DNA of 64,000 nucleotides from an uncultured Clostridium sp. (GTDB lineage: Bacteria > Bacillota > Clostridia > TANB77 > CAG-508). Position 1 is the stretch's first letter; the number at the start of each line of letters is the position of its first letter. Below, in pieces: positions 48,729-56,729 of this stretch. The DNA lies in contig URYN01000004.1 in NCBI GenBank assembly GCA_900552135.1, forward strand, positions 1-64,000. The letters are read 5' to 3'. The translations under genes and the position numbers were made by a program. The notes beneath the pieces are model-generated. The model had not been told where the DNA came from. It saw only the letters and a list, made by a program, of their open reading frames with translations, and made no database searches.

Positions 48729-48745
48729 ACCGTTGAGCGAAATTC

Positions 48746-49891
48746 TTAGTCTCCTAAACATATTCCGATGTCTCTTGCTGTTTTTACTAAATCATCATTC
48801 ATTGTTACTTTTCTTAAGTTGCTCTCAGGAGTGTTGCCAGATACGGCACCCATTTCTTTGTTATTTCCTACTACCTCTTCCAGAGTTGCATAGTCTAGTT
48901 TTCCATTTTTTATTACTGCTATTGTTCCGAATTTTCCTTCCATAGCAAGTTCCATTGCTTTTGCCCCATATTTTGTTGATAATACTCTATCAAAAGCTGT
49001 TGGAGTTCCTCCTCTTTGCATGTATCCTAAAACTGTACATCTAGATTCGAAGCCTGTAATTTCTTCTAATTGCTTTGCAACTTTTTGTCCGGCTCCACCT
49101 AATTTGTTGTTGTCTACTCCTTTTCCATTATTTCTAACATTTTCAACTGTAAGTGTTCCTCCCTTTGGAATTGCACCTTCTGCAACAACTACAATGCTGA
49201 AATGCTTTCCTTTATTGCTTCTTTCTTGTATTTTTCTTACTGCTGAATTAATATCGTAAGGAATTTCTGGAATTAATGCAATGTCAGCTCCACCTGCTAT
49301 TGCAGACTCTAAGGCTATCCAACCGGCATATCTTCCCATTACTTCTAGGACCATTATTCTGTGATGTGTTTCGCCTGTTGTGTGAAGTCTATCTAATGCA
49401 TCAGATGCAACCGATACTGCTGTGTTATATCCAAATGTAATTTCTGTACAAGCAACATCGTTATCTATTGTTTTTGGAACACCAATTACGTTCATTCCCT
49501 TTACGAAGAAATCCCTTGCAGATTTCTGTGTTCCGTCTCCACCAAGAGTGAATACGCAATCAAATCCGTCTTCTTTTACATTTTGAACACATTTATCTGA
49601 TAAATCTTGGTATTCAACCTCACCGTTTGGAAGTTCAACTTTATAATTGAAAACATTTGCATTTGTTGAAGAACCTATTATAGAACCTCCTCTTGGCAAT
49701 ATTCCTGATGCTATTTTATTTTCGCTTGTGCTTAACTTTATGAAATCGTTATTTAAAAGTCCTCTGTATCCCTCTATGAATCCATAACATTCTATTCCAT
49801 TTTGCTCAGCCGTTTTTACGATTGCACGAATTACCGCATTAAATCCTGAAACGTCTCCACCATTTGCTAATATTGCAACCTTTTTTATCAT
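48746..49891 (-). CDS. pfkA: 6-phosphofructokinase (ATP or mixed-substrate type)
   Basis: Phosphorylates fructose-6-P in glycolysis. 381 aa with ILANGGDVSGFNAVIRAI, TLGGDGTQKSARDF, GVPKTIDNDVACTEITFGYNTAV, EVMGRYAGWIALESAIAGGAD and GYMQRGGTPTAFDRVLS. GGDG (not GGDD) points to ATP as donor, while PKTIDND is shared with pyrophosphate-type and group III enzymes, so the phosphoryl donor is uncertain. Confidence 0.92.
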   Translation of the reverse strand: MIKKVAILANGGDVSGFNAVIRAIVKTAEQNGIECYGFIEGYRGLLNNDFIKLSTSENKIASGILPRGGSIIGSSTNANVFNYKVELPNGEVEYQDLSDKCVQNVKEDGFDCVFTLGGDGTQKSARDFFVKGMNVIGVPKTIDNDVACTEITFGYNTAVSVASDALDRLHTTGETHHRIMVLEVMGRYAGWIALESAIAGGADIALIPEIPYDINSAVRKIQERSNKGKHFSIVVVAEGAIPKGGTLTVENVRNNGKGVDNNKLGGAGQKVAKQLEEITGFESRCTVLGYMQRGGTPTAFDRVLSTKYGAKAMELAMEGKFGTIAVIKNGKLDYATLEEVVGNNKEMGAVSGNTPESNLRKVTMNDDLVKTARDIGICLGD

Positions 49892-50040
49892 TTTCGTTAC
49901 CTCCTAAATTTCTCTTGAGTTATTATTATTTTTCCCATAAATTTCGTTCTTTACACATTATACCAAAATATTGGAATATTTCAATATTTTCTTGCTAATT
50001 TTTATGTTCTTGCTTGTTATTTTTCACTAAATTTAAAATG

Positions 50041-50067
50041 CAGGCGGGTGCATTCTGCTCCCGCCTG
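50041..50067 (-). terminator. Terminator of the small GC-richer ORF
   Basis: CAGGCGGG pairs with CCCGCCTG across 11 bases; GC-rich unlike its surroundings and followed by TGCATTTT on the minus strand. Confidence 0.7.
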
Positions 50068-50086
50068 TGTATGGAACCTTCAAATT

Positions 50087-50290
50087 TTACATTCTCGCCA
50101 TAATCCTGGCACAGCTGTACAAGACTGTTGCATAATCGTGAAGTCCCCGATAAAAATACCGGTTGCCCACAACCCTCTTGGCTAAAGCCCGAGCGGTCCT
50201 TTGTGCCTTTTCCAGCTGGTCGAGTGTCTCAAACTTGAACTTTGCTTGGCAATCTGCATCTAAGCAAATTTCCAACAGATACTGTTCCAT
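50087..50290 (-). CDS. Small basic protein of foreign-looking composition
   Basis: Not recognised. A 67 aa helical protein (MEQYLLEICLDADCQAKFKF, ...RTARALAKRVV). AAAGGAGG lies 8 bases before the ATG and a GC-rich terminator follows. It uses CTG, CTC, GCC, AGG and CGG codons that the neighbours avoid. Three in-frame CGG codons occur (50147, 50159 and 50189), all read as Arg in the open frame. It pairs with the ORF at 15542 as the exceptions to the CGG rule in this window. Confidence 0.55.
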   Translation of the reverse strand: MEQYLLEICLDADCQAKFKFETLDQLEKAQRTARALAKRVVGNRYFYRGLHDYATVLYSCARIMARM

Positions 50291-50435
50291 ATAAAAAGCC
50301 TCCTTTTAAAAGTATTTTTAAAAGCTTTACATAAGTATTTTACCATGTTTTACTAGAATTTGCAAGAGGTTCAGTCTTTTAATTCACTTGTATTTGGTCT
50401 TTTTCGATTGATTGTAATACTTTCATTTCAAATTC

Positions 50436-51368
50436 TTATATACTTATATAACATTTTTCTTTTATAAATTCTTTTATCTTTTTTTCATCTTTTCCTTCAT
50501 AGTATGGAATAAGTAAATCTTTGAATTCATCTGTTAATTCTGCAGGAATTGCTATAATTCCTTCTCCTCTCGAAATCAAATAATGATTACTATATATTAC
50601 AGCTGTTCTTTTATTGCCATCAATAAATATTTGTTTTTTCATTATATATAGCAAAAGTTCAATAGCTCTTTCAAGATCATTCATGTCTTTACTAAATATT
50701 TCTTCTAACTCTTCTTTAATTACATTTTCAATAGGTAAGTCGGGTTTCCATGTTGTTCCATCTATTGATACTGGTGTAATTCTTACTTTTCCTGCTGTGT
50801 AATAAAACCCATCTTCTATCATTTTATTTATTTCACACAACAACGCAAAGTTTGTATTACTCAAAATGACATTTTTATTTAATATAAATTCCCAAGCATG
50901 TTTTAAATTTACTATTTTTAATATATCTTCAGATGTCATATTATTTACTTTTCCTCCTGCAATAATACTCTCTGTATCTGCAAAAGTTGTTGCAACACCT
51001 TCTAATATAGCTTGATCATAGATTGTATTTACCAAATGTCTTTTAGCAAAATCTATACTTTTTTCTACTTTTTCTGAAAGTTCTTCTTCTATATAATTAA
51101 ATTGTTTTAATTTTTTCTTTATTTCTCTTATCTTTCTTTTTAACTCTTTTGCTTTAATACTATTGTTTAAAACCAAATTATATAATTCATCAGAGTATTC
51201 TCCAACATATTTTGTCAAAGCAACTCCATCTTCTCTAAAGTGCACATATATATACTTTTTTGAATTATTTTCTCTAATCTCCACTGAGCCATATGCTAAT
51301 GTTTGCAATTCATGTTCCAGAACTTGCTTATCTTGCAAAAGATTCATAATTTCAATTTTATCTTCCAT
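50436..51368 (-). CDS. Fic-like protein lacking the catalytic His
   Basis: A 310 aa protein with a coiled N-terminal part (residues 1-110) and a Fic core. The Fic loop reads KKQIFIDGNKRTAV: Gln246 stands where active enzymes have His (HxFxDGNKR), so nucleotide transfer is doubtful. DQAILEGVATTF near residue 118 resembles the inhibitory helix of autoinhibited Fic proteins. The gene is preceded by two GTGAAAC/GTTTCAC dyads. It may be a regulator or a decayed toxin. Confidence 0.82.
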   Translation of the reverse strand: MEDKIEIMNLLQDKQVLEHELQTLAYGSVEIRENNSKKYIYVHFREDGVALTKYVGEYSDELYNLVLNNSIKAKELKRKIREIKKKLKQFNYIEEELSEKVEKSIDFAKRHLVNTIYDQAILEGVATTFADTESIIAGGKVNNMTSEDILKIVNLKHAWEFILNKNVILSNTNFALLCEINKMIEDGFYYTAGKVRITPVSIDGTTWKPDLPIENVIKEELEEIFSKDMNDLERAIELLLYIMKKQIFIDGNKRTAVIYSNHYLISRGEGIIAIPAELTDEFKDLLIPYYEGKDEKKIKEFIKEKCYISI

Positions 51369-51387
51369 GATGCTCCTCCTTACAAAT

Positions 51388-51495
51388 GTGAAACTTTTTT
51401 AGTTTAATTGTTTAATTTTGTTTCACATTTATATTATATCACAAATTCTAAAAAACGTGAAACTTTTTTGTGGTTTTTTAAACATTTTGTTTCAC
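51388..51495 (-). promoter_or_regulatory. Paired dyads and promoter of the Fic-like gene
   Basis: GTGAAAC (51388) and GTTTCAC (51420), then GTGAAAC (51457) and GTTTCAC (51489): two dyads with the same 32-base pitch, 69 bases apart. Between them, on the minus strand, TTCACG, 17 bases, TATAAT forms a promoter whose -35 box overlaps a GTTTCAC arm. Probably an operator; the protein that binds is unknown. Confidence 0.6.
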
Positions 51496-51569
51496 ATTTT
51501 TATTTACAAGTAATTTTTTGATAACTTTTCTATTAAAAATCTAAATAACTTCAATTCATTAACTAGTAT

Positions 51570-52367
51570 CTATTTCTTACTTATATGTATGTTTTCTATT
51601 TCTGTTTTCATCTCTCTTGCTACTATGTTCTGTATTTGAGCAACCTGCTCTTGATTTAAGTCTAGAGCTTTTATTATAACATTTATACTTTCTCCATTTA
51701 CAAATATTATCACGTCTTCAAAACCCTTGTTTTTTATTAGATTTTCTGTAATCATTATTGCATTTTTTGTTTCATTTATTTTCTTTATTTCATTTTGAGA
51801 GATTTCTTTTTGTGAGTCCGGTATAGTTGTGTTTTGTAGTATTGTCTGGTAGCTTTCTAGCATCTGTGAATACATCTTGTCTCTTTCCAGCTTAGATTCC
51901 GTAAAGTATTGATTTCCTGCATTGTTATTTGATGTGTTTCCTGAAGTTTGTACAGTATTCTCAGAAGTATTTTCTCCACTTTCAGCGTTATTTTCTTTCT
52001 GTCCATTAGTATTCTTTTCCAAATTTTGAGGTAAATTTTCTTTAGAATAATTTGAGGAATTTACTTCATCCTTCTGTTCATCTTGTTTTCGTTTACTTGC
52101 ATTCTCTCCATTTTCATTCTGTTGAGTGGTTTCTTTAGTTTCATCTTTTCCTTGGTTTCCATTTGTTTCGTCTGCTATTGTTTCATTCACATTTGAGCTA
52201 CTTACCAAAGTTGCATCTCCCAAGTCGCCATACTTCTCTGAATCTGCAAAAGCCGCAGTATCGAGCGTAGTCTTCACATTTGTTGTATAATTCATGTAAC
52301 CTGCCGCAATTAGCATTATTGCAATTACAGAAATTATAACTTGATTCTTCTTAAGAACTTTTTTCAT
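51570..52367 (-). CDS. spoIIIAH: Stage III sporulation protein AH
   Basis: Mother-cell half of the SpoIIQ-SpoIIIAH channel between mother cell and forespore. 265 aa: an N-terminal helix (KNQVIISVIAIMLIAAGYMNY), a long Gln/Asn/Glu linker, then the ring-forming YscJ/FliF-like domain at the C-terminus (SQKEISQNEIKKINETKNAIMITENLIKNKGFEDVIIFVNGESINVIIKA). Last gene of the leftward spoIIIA run. Confidence 0.92.
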   Translation of the reverse strand: MKKVLKKNQVIISVIAIMLIAAGYMNYTTNVKTTLDTAAFADSEKYGDLGDATLVSSSNVNETIADETNGNQGKDETKETTQQNENGENASKRKQDEQKDEVNSSNYSKENLPQNLEKNTNGQKENNAESGENTSENTVQTSGNTSNNNAGNQYFTESKLERDKMYSQMLESYQTILQNTTIPDSQKEISQNEIKKINETKNAIMITENLIKNKGFEDVIIFVNGESINVIIKALDLNQEQVAQIQNIVAREMKTEIENIHISKK

Positions 52368-52461
52368 TTTCCTATACCTCCAGCTAATTTTTTATTGAAT
52401 ATTCTCACTTGTTTTTCAATAGTTTTTCATATAGTGCCTTGATATATCATTTGCACATCTT

Positions 52462-53215
52462 TCACTTCATCTCTAATACTTGTATTTTGTATGTAGCAAC
52501 TCCAGTGACCGCTTCTACAGCCTGAACAATATTAGTTTTTACAGTTGCATCGCTTGCTCCCTCTGCCACAACTATTGCACCTTCAATTTTAGGTTTTACC
52601 ACACTCTGAGTAATCGGTGTTTTTACTCCATCTTCTTCCTTGTAAATTATGTCTTTCTTACTACTGTTTTCATTCACAGTTCTTGTTCCGCCTCCCGAGT
52701 CTTTTTCTTCTGTTGTACTTGAACTTGAATCTTCATCATACATCGGTATTACTTCGTTTGTTTGAGAATATGTAATCATAACCTTAACTTTTCCAATCCC
52801 TTTAACATTAGCTAAAATATTTTCTAACTTTTCTTCTATGTTTTCATTAGCAGAAGATTCAAAACTTCCCCCAGAACCATTTTGTACGTCTCCGTTTAAT
52901 ACAATTTCTCCCCCGGAACCATTTTGCCCTGTTGAAGATAATACTGAGCTTTCGCCAGAGCCACCTTGTACGAGTACAGATTTTCCTCCGTCCCCAGATT
53001 GTCCCTTATTTTTCTTTTTATCTCCGTGACCATATATAGTTTATTGCTACAATTGTTACAATCAAAATTATTGCAAATACAATTAAATTCTCCATTTTCT
53101 TTTTTTCATTTTTGCTTCCCACCTCAGGTACTGTTTCTTTAAATTTTCCTTTAGCCTCTCCATTAACATTTCCTTGAATTTTTTCTTTAATTAAAGCTAT
53201 TTTTTTCTTAAACAT
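52462..53215 (-). CDS. spoIIIAG: Stage III sporulation protein AG, read through a +1 shift at CGG
   Basis: SpoIIIAG forms a large ring in the mother-cell side of the feeding-tube complex. The first 64 codons include one helix (ENLIVFAIILIVTIVAINYIW). The frame then reads TGG TCA CGG AGA TAA (CGG at 53024-53026). Omitting the C gives WSGDKKKNKGQSGDGG and an open frame through a Gly/Ser linker (GQNGSGGEIVL) into the ring domain (VKGIGKVKVMITYSQTNEVIPMYDE … KPKIEGAIVVAEGASDATVK) and the stop at 52462. Total 250 aa, the family size. Without the shift only the anchor is made. Confidence 0.85.
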
Positions 53216-53233
53216 TTCCAGCCTCCTAAGATT

Positions 53234-53968
53234 TTAATAAATTTCAATCTTTTCTTTTTGAATGTTATAAGTGTTGCTTAGATATTCTTGTAATTCTTCT
53301 TTTTTTGAAGAAGTATACCATTTTCCATTTTCTAAGCTTTCATTTTTTTCTTCCTTGCTATCAATTATTTCATTTTCTCTACTTTCGTTTTCCTCAACGC
53401 TATTTGTTTTTTCTACTCCAGTGTTTTTATTTTTTTCCTTAACACTATTTGTTTTTCCATCTCCAGCAATCTCTATTTTTTCTACATTTACACTGTTTAT
53501 TTCTACTTTTTTAGTTTCTGTATTACCATTATTTTTATTTTCCGTAGCAAGTAATTTTATCTGTAATTTTTCTATTGTATAGTTTCCATCATCAGAAACT
53601 CTTAGATAAATACTCTCCGCTTCGTAGCCTTTTTCTTTTAACTTTGCTTTTATATCTGTTTTTAAATTTTCAGTATAAATGTCTTTTATTGTTCTCGAAT
53701 TGTTGTCTTCTAGTTTTTGAGAAATAGTGTTGCTACCTTTTGCCATCATTTTTTCATACTTTTCTGTATTTAATATGTTCTCTGCACTTAGCTTGCTTCC
53801 AGAAAATTTTTGTATGAATGGAGAAATTATTGTAAACAGTATGTATATTCCAATTACTACTTTTATGTACTTCTTTGAACTGCCCTCTGGCAGTATCATT
53901 TCAATTATCGTTCCGATTATCACAGCAACAATAATTCCTTGCCCCCAACTACTAAAAAAATCAATCAT
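53234..53968 (-). CDS. spoIIIAF: Stage III sporulation protein AF
   Basis: 244 aa. Two N-terminal helices (WGQGIIVAVIIGTIIEMILP and IKVVIGIYILFTIISPFI), typical of SpoIIIAF, are followed by a ring-like domain and an expanded low-complexity Lys/Glu/Asn tail before the C-terminal LQEYLSNTYNIQKEKIEIY. Assembles in the SpoIIIA complex in the mother-cell membrane. No in-frame CGG. Confidence 0.88.
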   Translation of the reverse strand: MIDFFSSWGQGIIVAVIIGTIIEMILPEGSSKKYIKVVIGIYILFTIISPFIQKFSGSKLSAENILNTEKYEKMMAKGSNTISQKLEDNNSRTIKDIYTENLKTDIKAKLKEKGYEAESIYLRVSDDGNYTIEKLQIKLLATENKNNGNTETKKVEINSVNVEKIEIAGDGKTNSVKEKNKNTGVEKTNSVEENESRENEIIDSKEEKNESLENGKWYTSSKKEELQEYLSNTYNIQKEKIEIY

Positions 53969-53998
53969 CTTTTTTCATGGCATTTGCCATCTCCTTCT

Positions 53999-55231
53999 TC
54001 AACTCATCATTACCCCAGTATTTGAAATTTTTATTACAAGAGTTACTCCTATAATTAGCATTGTTGATATGCTACACAAAATTGCGAGTAATAGCTTAAA
54101 TGTGTTTCCCATTTGACCGCAATAGCTTTACTATTTTTTCGTCCGCAATAGGTTGACACAATGCAGACCCCAGATAATATACTCCCATCAGTGATGCAAG
54201 CTTTAAGATTGGTACAACACATATACTGATTATTACTATTACACCAACGATTCCTACTGCATTTTTCAAAATGTTTCCACAGCTCATTACTGTATCAACA
54301 GCATCTCCGCAATATTTTTCCAACTATTGGTATGAAATTTGATACTGCTGCTTTCGTGGTTTTTACTGTCAAAGCATCTACACCATTAGTTATGCTACCT
54401 TCTAATGACGATACTCCAACAAATAATGTTAATGCTATTCCAAGTGCCCACACCACAGAATTGCTTAAGAATTTTGAAAGCTTGTCTATCTGAATTTTTG
54501 ACGATACATTTGATATTATGTTTAACGCTACCGATATTAGTGCTATTGGTATTAAAACTATGTTTATGAAGTTTCCTATAAATGTTATTATGAATAATAT
54601 AATCGGTTGCAACATCCCTGCAGATGCAATATTTCCTGTCGACACCATTAGTGTAATGAGTAAAGGAATCAGTGAATTTGAAAATGCTACTAGACTTTCA
54701 ATCGAATCTTTTACCATCGATATAATGTCTGAAAAGTTTTTCATTATCACAGTTACAATTAATATGTATGTAACATAATATGTAATTTGAGACACTCCTC
54801 TATTTTCAAGTCCATCACTTATACTTTTAAGCACACTAGAGATTATTACTATTGCAATTATTACTCCGATAGACTTTATGGCAGATCCAATCTCCTTAAA
54901 AAATACGGACATAATTTTCTTTCCAATTGTTGAATTATCTATATTTCCTTTTATTGCTGAATTTATTAAATCTTTTACGTCTACGTCAAAGTTTTCGTCC
55001 TTATATTTATTTGCTTCTTCTATGAAATCTGATATTCCGCATCGATTTGGATTGACTCTCTAGTATTGCTGATGTCTGAATCTCTTGGTTTTCTTGAATA
55101 TTCTGTGGATTCTGAGTAGAATTTTTCTGTCCTTGAGCACTTATTCTATAGAAGAAACTGCTATATACGAAGCAAGCTATTGCAACAATTACAGTACTAA
55201 TTATTAATTTGTGAATTAATCTTTTTCTCAT
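53999..55231 (-). CDS. spoIIIAE: Stage III sporulation protein AE, requiring three +1 shifts at CGG
   Basis: A multi-pass membrane protein of the SpoIIIA complex. The open frame is broken three times, each at in-frame CGG: 55037-55039 (ATG CGG AAT), 54307-54309 (TTG CGG AGA) and 54117-54119 (TTG CGG TCA). Dropping the C each time joins SKSMGISDFIEEANKYKDEN, then GKILGDAVDTVMSCGNILKN, then VKLLGQMGNTFKLLLAIL, and runs to the stop at 53999 (SNTGVMMS). The result is 409 aa, the family size, with the expected N-terminal signal helix and membrane core (ITYYVTYILIVTVIMKNFSD, VGIVGVIVIISICVVPILKL). Family blocks fall on both sides of every site. Confidence 0.87.
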
Positions 55232-55308
55232 TTTGCAACACTCCCTCCAGAATTTTGTCTATAAAAAATTACTCATAAAACATTTTCATATTCACTACTA
55301 ACATCATT

Positions 55309-55695
55309 TTATGGTAAAATTTGCACTATTGTTTCTAACAAGCTACACATTATTGGAATCGACATGGACATTATTATAACTTTTCCACCTAAATCCACTT
55401 TATTTGCAATCGCCGTTTCCCCTGTATCTTTGCAAATACTAACAGCAAACTCAGTAAGTATTGCAATACCTGTAATCTTTATCAATAGTGCAATAAACTG
55501 ATTGTTTATAGAAGCTTTTGATGACAAATTTTTTAGAATTTCGATTATCCCTGATAATTTTGTAAATATGAGTGCAAATATAATTACTCCCGCAGAAAGC
55601 GAAACATACATGGCAAATTCATGTCTATACTGTTTTAATATTACAATTATTATAAGAGCAACCAGCCCAACTCCAATAATTTTTACAATCTCCAT
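55309..55695 (-). CDS. spoIIIAD: Stage III sporulation protein AD
   Basis: A 128 aa membrane protein with four helices: IVKIIGVGLVALIIIVILKQYRHEFAMYVSLSAGVIIFALIF, then NNQFIALLIKITGIAILTEFAVSICKDTGE and a C-terminal VIIMSMSIPIMCSLLETIVQILP. Matches SpoIIIAD throughout. No CGG codon. Confidence 0.94.
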   Translation of the reverse strand: MEIVKIIGVGLVALIIIVILKQYRHEFAMYVSLSAGVIIFALIFTKLSGIIEILKNLSSKASINNQFIALLIKITGIAILTEFAVSICKDTGETAIANKVDLGGKVIIMSMSIPIMCSLLETIVQILP

Positions 55696-55746
55696 ATTTG
55701 CCTCCGCTAAAAATTGAATATCGTTCTTACCATCTTATATATCATT

Positions 55747-55859
55747 ACAATTGCTCTAATTCAGTTAAAGAACTACAAATTAATATTGTCCATATCCATT
55801 GGGATATTTCATAACAATTGTCCTAATTCAGATAAAGAACTATAAATTAAATATTGTCC
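55747..55859. repeat. Direct repeat from partial duplication of the spoIIIAC 3' end
   Basis: About 45 bases (ACAATTG...ATTGTCC) occur at 55747-55791 and again at 55813-55859, 66 bases apart, with a few differences. The second copy holds the last codons and stop of spoIIIAC; the first lies in the AC-AD gap. Confidence 0.8.
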
Positions 55860-56035
55860 TTACCGTGTCGAATAATGTACTAATCTCTTTTATTACCATG
55901 GTAAGTACAATTATAAGTCCGGGCAAGAGTCGTCATCATTGCTTGATCTTCTCTACCAGCCCTAACCAACACCTGATAAAGCACAGCCACAAGTATTCCA
56001 ATTGCCGCAATTTTAAATAAAAGATTAATATCCAT
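55840..56035 (-). CDS. spoIIIAC: Stage III sporulation protein AC, read through a +1 shift at CGG
   Basis: A small two-helix membrane protein. ATG at 56035 follows AGGGGG with 8-base spacing: MDINLLFKIAAIGILVAVLY, QVLVRAGREDQAMMTTL. The frame then reads GCC CGG ACT (CGG at 55919-55921) and would end in a short unrelated tail. Omitting one C gives LAGLIIVLTMVIKEISTLFD and TVRTIFNL to a stop at 55840, which is the family C-terminus and gives 64 aa. The first gene boundary upstream is spoIIIAB, 28 bases away. Confidence 0.85.
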
Positions 56036-56062
56036 TACATTTTCCCCCTGTCGAATTTTTTA

Positions 56063-56578
56063 CTATATCAGTATAATCGCCATTGTTAATCCAGTTGCAA
56101 TTCCAAGCGTTTTATATAATTTCGAATTTTTATTCTTTTCTTCTGTTGCCTGTTTTATCTGTTCTTTTAAAAGATTTATTGTCAAATCTATTTGGCTAAC
56201 TTGTCCCTCTAAGTCTGTATTTCCAAGCATCTTTCCAAGACTTTTCAATACATCTATATCTTCCTTTTGTAAGGACGTATTATTTATAGAATTTTCAACA
56301 GCTAGCTCCCAAGACTTTCCGCCAGTCTCTTCTTGCATAAAAGCAATTGCATCTTTAAATATTTTTCCGATACAGTCTTGATTGTCTTGGTATATTTGTT
56401 CGAATATCTCTTGAATGCTTTGTGCTGTAAACTTTATCTTTGCTTTAAAAACATTAAGCATATTTAAGAGTTCTTCCAGCTCCTGTAATCTGTTATAATA
56501 TTTTTTTGAGTACATATTTCCAATAGAAGCAAAGATTGAAAAAACAAAAAAAATTAGAATATACTTTATATAATTCAT
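56063..56578 (-). CDS. spoIIIAB: Stage III sporulation protein AB
   Basis: 171 aa with a helix at each end (YIKYILIFFVFSIFASIGNMY and LGIATGLTMAIILI) and a helical middle (RLQELEELLNMLNVFKAKIKF, ETGGKSWELAVEN, LGKMLGNTDLEGQ). The fold resembles GspF-type secretion proteins, and it partners SpoIIIAA. spoIIIAA is 2.9 kb away, not adjacent as in most spore formers. Confidence 0.92.
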   Translation of the reverse strand: MNYIKYILIFFVFSIFASIGNMYSKKYYNRLQELEELLNMLNVFKAKIKFTAQSIQEIFEQIYQDNQDCIGKIFKDAIAFMQEETGGKSWELAVENSINNTSLQKEDIDVLKSLGKMLGNTDLEGQVSQIDLTINLLKEQIKQATEEKNKNSKLYKTLGIATGLTMAIILI

Positions 56579-56729
56579 AGTTTGTCCCTTTCTAAACTAT
56601 CTTTATATATGTATATTCTAATTTTAAAATTTTAGAACTATTTTTTTTATTTTCGGATTTCAAGTTCTTATTTTTACATTACTAACGGCACTCAAAAATA
56701 AATTACATAAATTTTCAAAGTTGCAAAAT

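Noticed and set aside
48621..48745. T-box leader upstream of argS
   Set aside because: The gap is filled by two hairpin repeats and is too short; no T-box sequence is present.
52462..56035. Random sequencing errors or decay of spoIIIAC, AE and AG
   Set aside because: Five lesions are all single extra C before GG, all make in-frame CGG and all restore a Gly codon. The rest of each protein is well conserved, and the same pattern occurs in an unrelated ATPase. Raw reads would settle it.
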